Positions 48,338 through 61,597 of a DNA stretch of 64,000 nucleotides are shown piece after piece. The DNA comes from Agelaius tricolor. Its lineage: Eukaryota; Chordata; Aves; Passeriformes; Icteridae. Where the stretch lies: NCBI GenBank assembly GCA_023055355.1, contig JALJCS010000028.1, positions 4,092,418 to 4,156,417 on the forward strand, in the 5' to 3' direction. A model generated the notes under the pieces. It did not search any database, had not been told where the DNA came from, and saw nothing but the letters and a program-made list of their open reading frames with translations. Both the position numbers and the translations under genes were made by a program. The stretch's first letter is position 1, and every line of letters starts with the position of its first letter.

Positions 48338-49018
48338 TGTTGAAGATTGCAATGCAAGATGTTTTCAATTCCCATCTGTATGGCAGATTATCTTTGTCAA
48401 GTGGGCAGTTTGCCTTATCTCTCTCTTTGAGTGACCACATTCACACCTCCCTGGGAGGGGACACTGCTGATAACAGCTATTGAATGTCACTGCATGGCTG
48501 ATAAGAACTACAGCATCCCATTGGGAGATGTGAGCCCAGAGGGAGGAGCCAAGCATTGCTACCCAGATAGAATCCAGAGGTTTTTGAGACACCAGCACGG
48601 CTTTCTCCACGGGATTCCCCAGAGGAACAGCAGCTGCCTCTTCTCCCACTGGATCTTCAGAGGCAGAATCCATCCTTCTCTACAGGACCCCCTTGCTCCA
48701 ACAGAACCAGCCCTGACACTGCAGGAGGGCTGAGCCACAATTCCAATGGCACTGCCACCAACAGCCTGACCCACAGGGTGTCAGGTTGTGTTCTGACTCT
48801 GTCAGTGTTGTTCTAGTGCACTGCATTGTTTATTTTATCCTTTTATTTTTTTCCTTTCCCTATTAAAGAACTGTTATTTCCTGCTGCCATATTTTTGCCT
48901 GAAAGCCCCTTAATTTAAAATTTATAGCAATTCAGAGGGGTGGGGAGGGTTTACATTCTCCATTTCAGGGGAGGCTCCTGTCTTCCTTAGCAGACTCCTG
49001 GCTTTCCAAACCAAGACA
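48338..49018 (+). mobile_element. solo LTR, family C, copy 2
   Basis: 681 bp, starting TGTTGAAGATTGCAATGC and ending CCAAACCAAGACA. The flanks aaaga (48333-48337) and gaaga (49019-49023) form a 5-bp duplication with one mismatch. It shares 'gatgtgagcccagagggagg' and 'ctgacccacagggtgtcagg' with the copies at 44398 and 62523. Confidence 0.8.
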
Positions 49019-49023
49019 GAAGA

Positions 49024-50919
49024 CATCATATTTTGCTGCTTGTACTGTGCATTTAGGAGCACATTGTAGGGGCTGTGGCTTTGGGGTGTGATGATTCATA
49101 TTGTGAGTGGTGCTGTGCTGCTGATAAACACTGTGTCCTATGGGAATCCTTCCCTCCAGCACTCTGTAGGCAGCAGGGAAGCTGCTTACAGTGCAGTGTT
49201 TTCTAGAAAGCTGTTGAAAATACTTGAAAGATTTTAGTCCCCATCTTCCTCTGAGCCCAGGAAGGGCTGGCCATGATGCCCACTGAGCATGGAGTTTGTG
49301 CCAGACTGGCAACAGTTTTATGGCACAGAGGGTGAGCCAGTGGTGCCAGCTCCCCTGCACTGACCTTCCAAACAAGGCAGGAAGGGAAGCAGCAGATGGC
49401 CAGTGGACCTCTGGAGCAATTTGTGATGCTCTCAGTAACTCCTCTGCAGAACTGAGCACACATGTACCTCCTTGGATGAGGGGGGAGTGCTGGTCTTGAT
49501 CATGACTGATCCTGACATCCCTTGATCATGACAGAAAAGCAAATCCATCTGCACAGCTGCCTCCTGTCTGCCAGGAGTTCATCCAGCTGGGACAGCAGCA
49601 GTGTGATTGATGGTGTCCTGCTGGAGAAGTCATCCATAAACCTTGTGTACTCAGAGCACCTGCATGCCTCTTTGCTTTTCTTGTCAGCCTCCCTGTCCTT
49701 GCTGGTGTACCTCATATGCCCTCCCATTCTCCAACCTGCACTGAAGTATGCTGAGTGCCTAAAATCCCAGAAGCTTCCAGGGCTGTCAAAAATTGAATAA
49801 ATGGAGATGCTGTATAGAGAGTGACACTAAATTTGTTTAGTGTTCTCTCTCTAAAGATTTGGTGCAGGTTCTTTTCTTTCCATCTCAACATGTCTAGGTT
49901 TTAGTTGTGATGGAAAGTTTTGGAGGAGAATGTTTCAAAGTTGCCCTTTCTGACAGGTGGACAACTACAAGGTTTAAAGTCAGAGGAATAGGCCAGACCT
50001 CAAATGCCCCCAGAGCTGAACTCTGCAGATTTCTCAGCTGCCTGGACTGCTTCTATATAGCTGCCTCTAGAGCCTAGAGGTCCTGTTGGAAAACATACAA
50101 CTTAAAAATTTTTTTATATAACTTTAGCCAGGTTTGTTCACCTTTGTCCCAGAGGAAGAGAACTGAAGTTTCTTTCCAGGGCATTGTTTCTCTAGGTGAG
50201 GCCTGATGAGCTTAGCATTTCAGCAGACTGGTGTCACTGATGTTGGAGACAGGCACGCCACGGAACTCACCAAGATTCAAGAGAGAACAGCCAACTTTTA
50301 TTGAGTGCTCTTCTCCTTATGTAGTTTTGAGGGTCTGGGTGCTTAGTCCTGTTTGGCTGAATTTATTGCCATCCAGCTAACAAGTATCTGCCCTTAAAAT
50401 TCAGCAAGTGTAGATGAGTGAGATCTGTGTGCTTAAAACACACGGAATTGCCCAGACCTGAAGATCTCAGGATCAAAAATAGTCCAGGGGTAATTTCTGC
50501 ATCCCTTACCCTTATAAAAAACAGAAGAGAAAAAAATGGTATAGTGACACTTGTGAACATTGTTTTCCCCAGGTCACTATTATTTAGGTTTCAGATTTCT
50601 TTTTTCTCACCTGCCTCTGGTGTCCCTGTCACGTGTGCCTTTTCCCAGGGTTATCAGAGCAGTCTGAAGGAAGGTAATACCTGTCTGTCACCAAAGCACC
50701 ACAACAATTGGCCATTCCTTCCATACATCTTTTTCCAAGTCCCATTTTTTCACAAGAATTATTGTTCTTTCAAAGTGTGTTATGGCTTATTTCACTACAG
50801 AGGCTTATATCCACCACAGTTTAACATCCACTACTGAGCAGAAAGCAGGAAAAGGATATATAAAGGAAAATTTTGTGGTTAAGAGGGCTGCCAGCTCCAA
50901 CACTGCCAGCACAGGACAG
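49024..50919. other. intergenic with possible old LTR remnant
   Basis: No gene is supported. The motif gagtgctcttctccttat occurs at about 50304 and again at about 51379, on either side of the family-B LTR. This suggests pieces of an older element, but the identity is uncertain. Confidence 0.3.
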
Positions 50920-51304
50920 TGTGACTGTGTTCACAGGGGTTCTGGGATGAGGGAAGAGATGAGGATCCGACTCCATGTTTCAGAAGGATTGATTTATTAT
51001 TTTATGATATATATTCTATTAAAACTATACTAAAAGAATAGAAGAAAAGATTTCATCACAAGGCTGGCTAAGAATAGAGTAGCAAAGAATGATAACAAAG
51101 GCTTGTGGCTCGGACTCTCTGTCTGAGCCAGCTGGGCTGTGATTGGCCATTAATTAGAAACAGCCACATGGGCCAATCCCAGCTGCACCTGTTGCATTCC
51201 ACAGCAGCAGATAACCATTGGTTCCATTTTGTTCCTGAGGCCTCTCAGCTTCTCAGGAGGACAAATCCTAAAGAAAGGATTTTCCATAAAAGATGTCTGT
51301 GACA
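50920..51304 (-). mobile_element. solo LTR, family B, copy 2
   Basis: 385 bp in reverse orientation with TGTGACTG...TGTGACA ends. The flanks ggacag (50914-50919) and gggcag (51305-51310) form a 6-bp target duplication with one mismatch. The block 'cccagctgcacctgttgcat' is shared with the copies at 21435 and 59098. Confidence 0.85.
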
Positions 51305-51814
51305 GGGCAGTACAGGGACAACCCTGCCTATGCCTGAGTGCCAGAAGGGCCGGGTAGCAGAACCTGCTCCCAGGTTCTGAGTGCTCTTCTCCTTATATAC
51401 TGTAAAACAGGATTTCTGGGGTGTGATTATGTCATGCCTGGGAAGAAATGCAAGATTAATTTCTTCCAGCTATCAAAGCATCCAGGAGAATCTCTCTTAA
51501 ATGCCAATATAAATACAGATGTAATACATGGTTTGCCTGGTTCTGATTCTCTCCACTGGATGATAAGGACTTGCCTACAGTCTCTCAGCTTCACTACACC
51601 TTCCCCAGGGGAAGTAACAAACCTGTTAGAATCTGTTAAAAATCTCCCTCTCTCCAGAGACATTTTGCAAAAGAAGGAAGAGAAACTTACTGAAAGTTAT
51701 TTGTTGTTATTTGGGTGGCCAGTAAGCTCTTTGTGGCAGGGATCATCGGGGGCCTCATTTTCTATGGTTGCATTGCATCGAGCACATGGACTACCCTCTG
51801 ACATTAGGAGTATG

Positions 51815-52195
51815 CATAAAATACATTCAAACAAATAAAATAAAACCATCATAAAATAAAAAAACATAAAATAAAAATACATTCAAACAAATAAAAGAAA
51901 ACCATCGTAAAATAAAAATACATTCAAACAAATAAAATAAAAACATAATAAAATAAAAACATAAAATAAAAATACATTCAAACAAATAAAATAAAACCAT
52001 CATAAATAAAAATACATTCAAACAAATAAAAGAAAACCATCATAAAATAAAAATACATTCAAACAAATAAAATAAAAACACAATAAAATTAAAAACCACA
52101 AAATAAAAATGCATTCAAACAAATAAAATAAAAACATCATAAAATAAAAAAAATAAAATAAAAATACATTTAAACAAATAAAATAAAAACAACTA
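51815..52195. repeat. A-rich minisatellite, about eight units of roughly 40-60 bp
   Basis: The core acattcaaacaaataaaa recurs about eight times, separated by variable runs of aaccatcataaaataaaa or aaaacataataaaat. The array has almost no C or G and is open on the minus strand in stretches only because of its composition. Confidence 0.88.
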
Positions 52196-52199
52196 CAGC

Positions 52200-53500
52200 C
52201 AGATTATGGTATTGCACAAATATCTTAACATGAATAGAGTCTCATTATTACATATTAGGCCTTGGTATAAGGCACTTGCATCATGATAAAAGTTTAGCAA
52301 AATCTCCCACTCACTCATTAATGGATAGATCTTTCATGCTTGGTAGTCACATTATTAATGCACTTCCAATATAAAGGGTGATGAAATGTTGATGTGAGCA
52401 GCATCAGGACAATTGTGCCAAAGCTCAGCATCCTGATGGACTCTGTACAAAACCTGGCCCATGCCTGGGGATATGTGCCTGGAGTTGGCTTCACATTTGA
52501 ATAATATTGTCTTTGCTAGGTGTAAATCAAGATGGAAACCTCATGGACCAAAATCATTTTTGTCATGCTTGAAATGACTCAAGCAGAATCCTACTAAGGA
52601 TGAATTTGTTATTTTCTGCTAACTCTCAGCATTCCTGGAGCTTTAAAGCCAACATGGGAGAGATGGTATCTCTTGCTTCCCTCATATCTCTTTGAAGTTG
52701 GCATCTTTCTTAAGCCCTGGGCATGAACATCCTCCTGCACAGCCAGACAGTGACAGCAAGCAGCAGGTAGTGGCTGTAGTATCATTCTTTAGTTTCTTTA
52801 GCAGAATATAATCACTAGCTCTGTTACCATATCACTGACATGGAGTGTTACTAATTATGATGATTAATGGGTTTAATTTACTTAGAAAGAATAATGTGCA
52901 GTAATTCCATTGTGAAAGCTGAAAATCTGGACTTCCAGCTTCAGATCCTGTCAGTACTGTTGTTACAAACCCTTTTGTGCTAGGCAAAAGTCATTCAGAG
53001 GTGTTATTTTCCATATGTTTTAGAATATAAGCTACCTTGAGAATTTTCCTTTCCACTGATAAGTGTGTTTTGCCATTAAAATTAGGAAAGTCCTCCCTTA
53101 CTTTAGGAAAGTCCTCCCTTTAGGAAAGTCCTCCCTTACTTTTTCTTTACTGTGCTTAAAATTTTCTGTAATTATGATTTTATAACCAAAGACCATTTGG
53201 GCAGGAACAGCACAGCGAGCTATAGGGGCACAATGTCCAAAAGGTGAACTCAGGTTATGACCTTATAAAGTTGTTTTTTATTAGTTTAATATATGTTGGC
53301 CATGTTGGCCCATGACCTTATAAGAAAAAGGTGTTGACCAATGGTGAAGGGAAACTGGAAACTTGGCCAAATACAGGAAGGTTCTATAAGCACATTACTG
53401 ACTCTCCTGACCCCATGGTTCCCACTGTGGCAGTGTCCCCTCCCCTCAGTGCTCTGCCTGCCATGGTTTGAGGTCAAAACCTTCTGTAAAAGCATCTGAG
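52200..53500. other. intergenic, with short tandem repeats
   Basis: No gene is recognised. A three-copy repeat of aggaaagtcctccctt lies at about 53085-53140. Confidence 0.5.
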
Positions 53501-54124
53501 TGTGAAAAATGCGTATTTTATTATTGTCTTTTTGCAAATATTAAAATGAATATGATATGTGTTATGTTAGAAAGTTATGCTGTGTTAATTTTCTTAAGCA
53601 GTGTGTTAAATATAGTTTTAGGTTATAACATAATGTTAAAATAGAAACTGTGCTATGTAGGATTATTTTTTAAAGAAAGGACTCGCAGTGAGATAGCAGC
53701 CCCAGGACACCTGAATGTTTCAGAGAAAGAGAATTTATTGCTCCATTATCAGAAGAAATGAACTTCTTCCTGCCTCCCTCAGTCCTGAAGACACCCTCAG
53801 GATTGAGACGAAGAAGCTGACACTGCCCAGACAGAATCCTGTGTTTGGATGGAATTTATGCATCATGTGTGAGATGTATGAATATGCAACAGGCTGTTGC
53901 TTTTAAGGGTTAATCCTCTGTTAACGTGGGTCCTTTTTCAGGCTTATTTTGCTCAGAAAGAGGTACCCAGACTGTCCATAACTCTTTGTTTTTATTGTCT
54001 CATATTGTCCTAATTCCATTTTGTCCAAATTTTTATTACTCTAATTATATCACTATTTTTCTAACCATTTTATTACTATTAAACTTTTAACATTTTAAAA
54101 ACAAGTGATTGGCGTTTTTTCACA
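53501..54124 (+). mobile_element. LTR, family D, copy 1
   Basis: 624 bp bounded by TGTGAAAAATGCG and GGCGTTTTTTCACA, whose ends are inverted copies of each other. The tetramer tgag flanks both sides (53497-53500 and 54125-54128), which would be a 4-bp target duplication. A second copy lies inverted at 60984-61597. The block 'gacactgcccagacagaatc' is shared by both. Confidence 0.75.
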
Positions 54125-54169
54125 TGAGGTGAGGAATCCCAGGAGGACGAGATCCCACAGTGAGGTGCT

Positions 54170-54262
54170 TAATGCTTAAATAGGTTACATTTCTCCCTGC
54201 TTTAAATTAAATAGGTTACATTTCTCCCTCCTTTAAATTAAATAGGTTACATTTCTTCCTGC
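54170..54262. repeat. three-copy 33-bp tandem repeat
   Basis: The unit taaataggttacatttctcc followed by ctgctttaaat occurs three times with few changes. It lies just downstream of the LTR at 53501-54124. Confidence 0.8.
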
Positions 54263-55928
54263 TTCCTGGCTGTTGACAGACCAGTACCAGAGGCTTGCTG
54301 AGGTGAATGCTGTGTGTCAGGTGCCTGATGTCCTCTGGAAGGCACCTCCACATTTTTTCCTTTTTTTTAAAAAGGTAAATTCTCTAAGGTTTTGATACAG
54401 AAGAAACACAGTGCAGCGAGGCCCTGGTTTAATTTCAGATATTTAAGAATGCTGTAATATTCAAGGGGATGTTTCATGGCAGAAAAGAGGGCAATGTTGA
54501 ACTCCATGTGATTACCTGCTGGCTCAGCTCTTATTCAAGTATCCATTAAATCTGTCTCCCCTTGAATGAAGCAGAATCTTCATCCTTTCCCTCATGCTCC
54601 ACTGAAAGAGTTAATGGATCCTGCTCATGTTTATAGTCCTGCCAGGATGTTTTTAATTACTGGCATTGTTTTATTACATAACAGTGATATTTGCTCCGTT
54701 AGGCTATTGGCACCTTTGCAGGAAGCAAACAAACCTACTGGCATCCATCAGGCTGAGTAATTACTCAGGGAGTTTGTTTATTTTTTACAGGTTTCCTAAT
54801 CAATACTGGCACTGGCTCTGCAGGCTGGCTCCAAGCCCGGCTGCTCATGCAGCCAGTTTATCCTTAGCACTCAGCTCTTTGGGAGATGATGAGGGTTTGA
54901 TCATCCTGAAAAAAAACAGGATGGCAAGGAAGGCAGAGAATAATTCATATAAATGGCAGTGATTTAACCCTCCTGTGATTTAACCCTCCTCTCCAAGGTG
55001 TGATGAGGCTGATGCCCTGATACAGGAACACATCTGTGGAAATAACTATGAAAAGTCATATATTCCCCCCCTCAGTGGCTCCTTTCCTTCCCACAATGAA
55101 AGCCTATGGGAAGGGGAACAAGGCCTTATGTGCTGACTTGCTGTTATTTGAAAAGTGCTGTGTCTTGGAAAGTTAGAGCAAAGGTTCATAAATGAATCCA
55201 GAAGGGGCAGCTTGAAGGCTAATTGGTATTCTGTTCTGGTGCAAAGTGCTTAAGAAAAAAACTTATTAATTTCTCTTTCCACAAAGAGCAGGAGTGCGAC
55301 AGTAATCACAGTATCAAGTCATAAAAATAAAAAAAAACGCCATGAAAATAGAAGTTAAGACTCTGGAGGGTTCAGCAGGGGAAGATTGTGTTAAGATAAA
55401 GTAGATTATAACACTGGTGGACATTAAATGTTGGCATGTATGGTAAATCATATCAGGAAGTCACAACAGCAGCTCTTTACACAGTCAGGGTTAGAACACT
55501 CTGATATTGCACTTGATTTATTCTCTGCACCTGTTACACCATCACTAGAAAAAAACATAGGTAGAAAGAGGAGAGGAAGAAGGGAGAGACTTGTGAGCTA
55601 GGCTGGATTTCTGAGCTGTGGCTTTGGGGAAACTGGAGGGGACTGGAGTGATGCCAGACACATTCTTCCCTTCCCCTTCTGCCAATGCTGGGCTTTGCAA
55701 ATCTCCTGCTCTGCAGAAGCATGGATTGAAGCTTTCCCCAAAACACTCCTCTCCTCTGGGGTGGCAGCAATGATCTCTGAGTAGGATCCACAGGGCTCTA
55801 GAGCCGTGTGTCCCTCAGGGAGCACCTTGTGCTGGGCTCCTCACTGTGCAGACTGGCCCATGGTCCCCACAAAGGCAGCATCCCAGCAGCACCTGCCAGT
55901 CCCAAACAGGTGCACATGCAGCCTGGAA
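54263..55928. other. intergenic, nothing recognised
   Basis: Open frames are short, with no family resemblance and no exon chain with good splice sites. No repeat family was recognised. Confidence 0.5.
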
Positions 55929-56561
55929 TGTCACCATGATATTTTCTGAGAAATCCTCTTTGCCCAGGATTCTCTCCTGGGAAGCTGAGAAGCCTCAGAG
56001 AGGAATGAAACCAATAATGACCTGATTGCTGCTCCTGTGTTTGCTGCTTTGGAATGTGGCTTGGACATTGTTTACCAACAGGAATGTTTGATTGGTTCCA
56101 TGTGAATTGTTTTTATTAATGGCCAATCCCAGCCAGCTGTGTCAGACTCTCTGAGTCAGTCACGAGTTTTTATTCATCATTCTTAAGCCTTCTGATGTAT
56201 CCCTTCTCTTTCTTTTAGTATAGCTTTAGTATGGCATTCTATAATGTAATATAATGTAATGCAATAAGATATGATATAATATAATGTAATGTAATATAAT
56301 GTAATGCAATAAGATATGATATAATATAATGTAATATAATCTAATGCAATATAATATAATATAATACAATATAATGCAATATGATATGATATGATATGAT
56401 ATAATATAATATGATATAATATAATATAATATAATATAATATAATATAATATAATATAACAATAAATCAGCCTTCTGAGAACAAGGAGTCGGATTTTCAT
56501 GTCTCACCTCGTCCTGGGTGAGACCACCACAGACACCACAAACACCCTCACAAACACCACA
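55929..56561 (+). mobile_element. solo LTR, family A, copy 4, expanded by microsatellite
   Basis: 633 bp, starting TGTCACCATGATATTTTCTG and ending ...ACACCACA. It has a perfect 6-bp target duplication CTGGAA at 55923-55928 and 56562-56567. It is about 200 bp longer than its relatives because the internal TATA-rich segment has grown into a taatataatgtaatgcaa array at 56230-56460. That array yields tyrosine/isoleucine-rich open frames on the minus strand with no biological meaning. Confidence 0.9.
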
Positions 56562-56567
56562 CTGGAA

Positions 56568-59091
56568 CATTCCCCAACCCAATCTGCAGCATCCCAAAGT
56601 TGTCCCAAGCACACCTACACACCTCTCAGCTGTCCAAACACTTTTGAAATTTGCCCTCTCCCTTCTCTGCCCAAAGTAAATTGCCAAAATCTCTTTATTC
56701 CTTGCTTAGAAGTTGCAATCCAGGAACAATGCAAGAACCTATTTAGATCTGCCAGAAATCTCCTGATGGGACTTTACACATTTCATAGCCTGAGCAGGAC
56801 CTTTCACTGTTGTAAATATGTTGGTAAATGGGCAAGACAAGGGCTACTGTCTCTCTCCTCCCTGGCCAATGCTTTATGTGCATCTTCCCAGGAGTGTGAC
56901 CCAATTCTGCCTCAGATATGGATTAAACCAATGCCAAGAATCACCTCCATTCTCATTTTGCAGCTGAGTGCTTTCAAATTCCTGCCTATCATAGTTCAGT
57001 ATCCTTGACAGATGTGCAGTTGAAAGTCACTTTGTATTCTGCCCCAGATCTTAAGCATCTACCAGATAGCCTTACCAGCCAAGAGGTGGGAAAAATCACA
57101 GACAAGTCCTGTAATTTTCTTTTGTGCAGACACTACTGACACCTGCAGAAAGGTCATTTGCTGGTGCAGCTTGTGTGGCTTTTGCAGATGGTTTAACTGT
57201 AGCAGCACTGAATTCCTCCTGATTGTCAGAGAAGCACTGTGCCTTCCAAGAGCCTTGGCAAAGATTGGAGCACTGTTTTCTTCCTTGCACATGGACAGTG
57301 ACCTGCTCTGTCACCATCAGAAGTGTCCTGGACACACAAGGTGTTGTCCTATTAAACTCCAGAATCTCAGACTGATCCTCAAGTGAGGCAAGAGAATAAC
57401 AGCCGTGGCCTTTTTGGGGTGCTGTTACATTAAAAACTTTCCCTAAACCACCTTTGTTTTTTTTCATCTTGCTTTTTCAGATCAAGCAAATGTTGTTTTC
57501 ACACTTCTCCCTCCAAACATTGGTGTGAAAGCTGTATGGAAGCTGTATCTCTCCATCCTTGCTAAACTTGCACAAATGTCTCTTGTATGAATGTGATTCT
57601 AAAACTAAAATGTGTTTTTTTCTGGTCTTGGCACTCTAACCTCTCTAGTTCCAGGTGAAGAGCCAGTATGAGGGTTTCATTAGTGTTTCTGGGTATTATG
57701 ATCCTGAGAAATGAAGGCAAAGGCATATAAAGTATAATAGGCTTTTGCTGAGATGAAATGTTCCCTTGTGTAGATTAACTAAGTTCTTTCACCACCTAAT
57801 TTGCACATTTAGAAACAATTTCAGAGTGTGAAAACATTTAAAAGGAATGCTAATTTCAAGCTGAAGGAAATATATTTGTTGAGAGAATAAAAAATCCAGG
57901 ACTGACCAGGTAAGAAGTGAACTGAGTTAATTCTGATTTCTCTGGTTCAGCTACATTGCTTTGTTTGTTAAAGTATTTCAGATCTTTTGCCCATTGCATT
58001 GCTTTATGAGCTCTCATGTGGTGGAGGGGGAAGAGAAATAAGACTCAACTTCCCTAAAGGATGTTGGGGGACATAACGAGGAGAATGGAATAAAAGCTGA
58101 ACAACAGCCAAAGAGCTGGAATGAGGAGAATAGCAAACTAGAATAACAAGCTAGAATAGCAGCTGAAATAGCAAGCTGCATATTATGAACAAGCCACTGT
58201 GATTGAACTGCATGATTTCAGCTAACTTGCTTCCCAAAGAACAGCCTGGATTCACCCAAGGGCTGAGCTGTGGTCAGAATCTGAAGCCTTTTATGGGCGC
58301 TGAGTCTGTTTGCATGTTCTGCCAAAATCCTGCTTCCCCTCCTGTTAGAAGCAGAAGAATGTTAGGGAAAACCTGACTCTCAGTTTGCCCCAATACTTCT
58401 TCTTGCAAATATTTAAGTAGGTGCATTTTGCTGGCACAGAGGTTTCTTGAAGTAATTTGAAGCTTCATGCACAAGCACTCAGAGGAGTCAGCATGAACAG
58501 CTACACACTTCTGTGCCCTTCAATTGAAACTGTTCTTGTGACTTATGTGGCCAACAGCAAAGTAATAACTGCTCAAGCCTGTGAATTTTTATCAAAATTT
58601 TATGTCCAGTACAGATAAATTCAGTAAACAGCTCTGAATAATGACTCTATTTCTGGAAACTCTCTTTTCCATCATGGTAGGATCACAACTTGTGTATATT
58701 TATTCTTATACAACTCTGGGAAATGTGGCAGTGCCAAGGAATTGCATCTGCTTTATAGAAAGGGAGCTAAAGAGGTGACTTGATCACAGTCTGTAAGTAC
58801 AAGAAAAAGATATCTGATAATAGAAAACTCATTAATCTAGCAGACAATGGGCCACAGTGAGATCCAGTGCCTGGAAACTGAATAGCTGGAAGTGTGTGTT
58901 GTCTGACTCATGCTGGGAATAAAATGTAAACAAGGAGACAATTAGTACTGGAGCAATTTGCCTCAGATTGTGGTGGGTTGTGTCTTATGAGGAGTCTTTG
59001 AATCAGGCTGGGGGTTCTTCCAAAAGGTGGATGATCCCTTAGCTGGCCTGGCTGGCTGAAGGAATGTGGTGGCCTTTTGGCTGCAGTGGCT
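56568..59091. other. intergenic, nothing recognised
   Basis: No coding exon or repeat family was identified. A short imperfect tandem of agctagaatagcaa-like words lies near 58110-58180. Confidence 0.5.
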
Positions 59092-59097
59092 GGGAGC

Positions 59098-59488
59098 TGG
59101 TGGTGTTCACAGGGCTCCCAGGATGAGGGAAGAGACGAGAATTTGACTCCATGTTTCAGAAGGCTGATTTATTATTTTATGATCTATATTATATTAAAAG
59201 AAAATGATATATTAAAACTGTACTAAAAGAATAGAGAAAGGATTCATCAGAAGGCTAGCAAGGGATAGAAAGGAATGATGATAAAATCTTGTGACTGACC
59301 AGAGAGTCCGAGCCAGCTGACTGTGATTGGCCATTAATTAGAAACAACCACATGGGCCAATCCCAGCTGCACCTGTTGCATTCCACAGCAGCAGATAACC
59401 ATTGGTTACATTTTGTTCCTGAGGCCTCTCAGCTTCTCAGGAGAAAAAATCCTGGCAAAGGGATTTTTCAGAAAATGTGTCAGAGACA
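59098..59488 (-). mobile_element. solo LTR, family B, copy 3
   Basis: 391 bp in reverse orientation, flanked by a perfect 6-bp target duplication GGGAGC at 59092-59097 and 59489-59494. It shares the family-B body with the copies at 21435 and 50920, including 'ggccaatcccagctgcacct'. Confidence 0.9.
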
Positions 59489-59494
59489 GGGAGC

Positions 59495-60983
59495 CTTGCT
59501 TTTATTCCCACACCACCTCTACCTTCCTCTGGCATTATGCAGGGTGTTACAGAGGGACTCTGGGTAAACCCCACAATGTCCTTAAAATCAGTGCTGGGTT
59601 GGTCATCAGCACCAAAGGGATCAGGATTTTCCTCTTTGTTTTATTGGTGGATTTGGTTCTCCAGCCTTTGTCCATGGCATGGTGGTCCTGACAGGAGGGC
59701 TGTGCCTTGATGTCCTTGCACTCTTCTGCTGGCTGGGCAAGCACTGATCTTCACCTCTGTGAAAACCATGTCTAAGCTTGCAGCTAGTGAGACTCTTCCC
59801 ATGCCACTGCAGTGTGTCCCTAACTGCACTCTGGTTATCCATTACATTTCTGTTTCTCTATGAATATTTTTATTAGAAATAGCAGAGAAGCTTTGGGTCA
59901 AAATCCTAGGGTGAAAGAGAAAAGAAAAGTTATAATCTAGAATAGAATATGCAGGAGTGAAACCTCCTGTTCCTCACCTGGATGCTTGACCAGTGGTTTC
60001 TCCAAGAACCATCCCTGGTGGCTTTTATGAGAGAGATTGCTTTGATCTGGTTGTCCAGAAAAACAGCTTAAATGGAATAACAAAACAACAAATACAGCGT
60101 GCACAGTACAGAAAGTGAACCAGAAAAAAGCCAGGGCCCAGGGTCTAGCAGGGATATTTATACATTTCTATATAGGTGGGGTCTGAGGGAAGGGTCTAAT
60201 AAAAAAGAGCAATTAGGAATATTACAATTTTTGCAGCAAAAAATATCCAACACAGAGAACTCAGAACTTTCTAGTAACAATTTGCATAACCAAACAAGAG
60301 GATCATGGGTGGGAGCTCCTGCTCACCCTAACTAGAGAGGGTTTTCCCATGGTCTTAAACCAAATTCTTCTCCATCTTTCCAGCTAACCCCAACACAGAA
60401 GTTTTTCTTTTGAAGTTTCTCTGACAAAAGTGAGCTCTGTATGCTTTCCTGACATTGGGAAGCTGAAGAAACTGTCTAGCCTGGGTTATCTCTATCTGCT
60501 TAATGTAAACTCTTTTCCAGTTTTCTGAGCATTCTGTATTGCTCCCTCAGGGGGATTCCTACATGATTTTAATAGGAAATTTCCCTCTGAATCTTAGGCC
60601 AGACCTGTGTTCCTCACATGCTGGGAAGTATAGCATACCCAGCCTAAAACTGCTAATACAAATAAAATCATGAGTCTGTGTGCTTGAGGCCTTAGTTCCA
60701 TCATCTCCTGCTGTCAGAAGCCTAATGAGCTGTGTTATTAAACGGCTCTAGATTGTTACCTTGGGCTGGTGATGAACATGGTCAGTGGACAGAGAGGAGC
60801 TAAGCTTCCCAGTGGTATTGATTCCTTCTCTGCTCACAAATCTGGATTGCATTGCTGACAGGGTGTTGGTTTAGTGACTGCCCAGAGCCTCACCCCACCC
60901 AGGGAAGGCAAATGTGACTACAAAGGTTGCTGCTAACTCGGCAAAGGAAGGAGCTCACCACACCTGCCTCAGAGATAATAAAT
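59495..60983. other. intergenic, nothing recognised
   Basis: Several overlapping short open frames occur at 59550-59840 on both strands. None has a recognisable product. No repeat family was identified. Confidence 0.45.
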
Positions 60984-61597
60984 TGTGAAAAATGCCAATC
61001 ACTTGTTTTAAAATTTTAGAAGTTTAACAGTATAAAATGGTTATAAAAATAGTAATATAATTAGAGTAATAATAATTTGGACAAAATGGAATTAGGACAA
61101 TATGAGGCAATAAGAACTAAGTGTTATGGACAGTCCAGGTACCTTATTCTGGGCAGCACGAACCTGAAAAAGGACCCACGTTAACAAAGGATTAACCCTT
61201 AAAAGCAACAGCCTGTTGCATATTCATACACCTCATCCATGATGCATAAATTCCATTCAAACACAGGATTCTGTCTGGGCAGTGTCAACTTCTTCCTCCA
61301 AATCCTAGCAGCGCCTTTGAGGCAGGAAGAAGTTCATTTCTCCTGATAAAGGAGCAATAAATTCTTTTTCTCTGAAAGATTGAGGTGTCCTGTGACTGCT
61401 GTCTCACTGCAAGTCCTTTCTTTAAAAAAAATATCCTACATAACATCGTTTCTATTTTAACATTTTGTTATAACCCAAAACTATATTTAACACAGTACTT
61501 AAGAGAATTAATACAGCATTACTTTCTAACACAACACATATAATATTCTTTTTAATATTTGCGAAAAGGCAATCATAGAATGCATGCATTTTTCACA
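60984..61597 (-). mobile_element. LTR, family D, copy 2, inverted
   Basis: 614 bp bounded by TGTGAAAAATGCC and GCATTTTTCACA, the reverse-orientation relative of the copy at 53501-54124. The flanks (aaat and tgta) give no clear target duplication. It differs from copy 1 by scattered substitutions and small indels. Confidence 0.7.

Noticed and set aside
49522..49800. 92-codon plus-strand frame with a hydrophobic middle
   Set aside because: No homology is recognised, there is no splice or promoter support, and it lies in an otherwise empty intergenic region.
56183..56687. Tyrosine/isoleucine-rich proteins of up to 153 residues
   Set aside because: They are translations of the taatataatgtaatg microsatellite inside a solo LTR.
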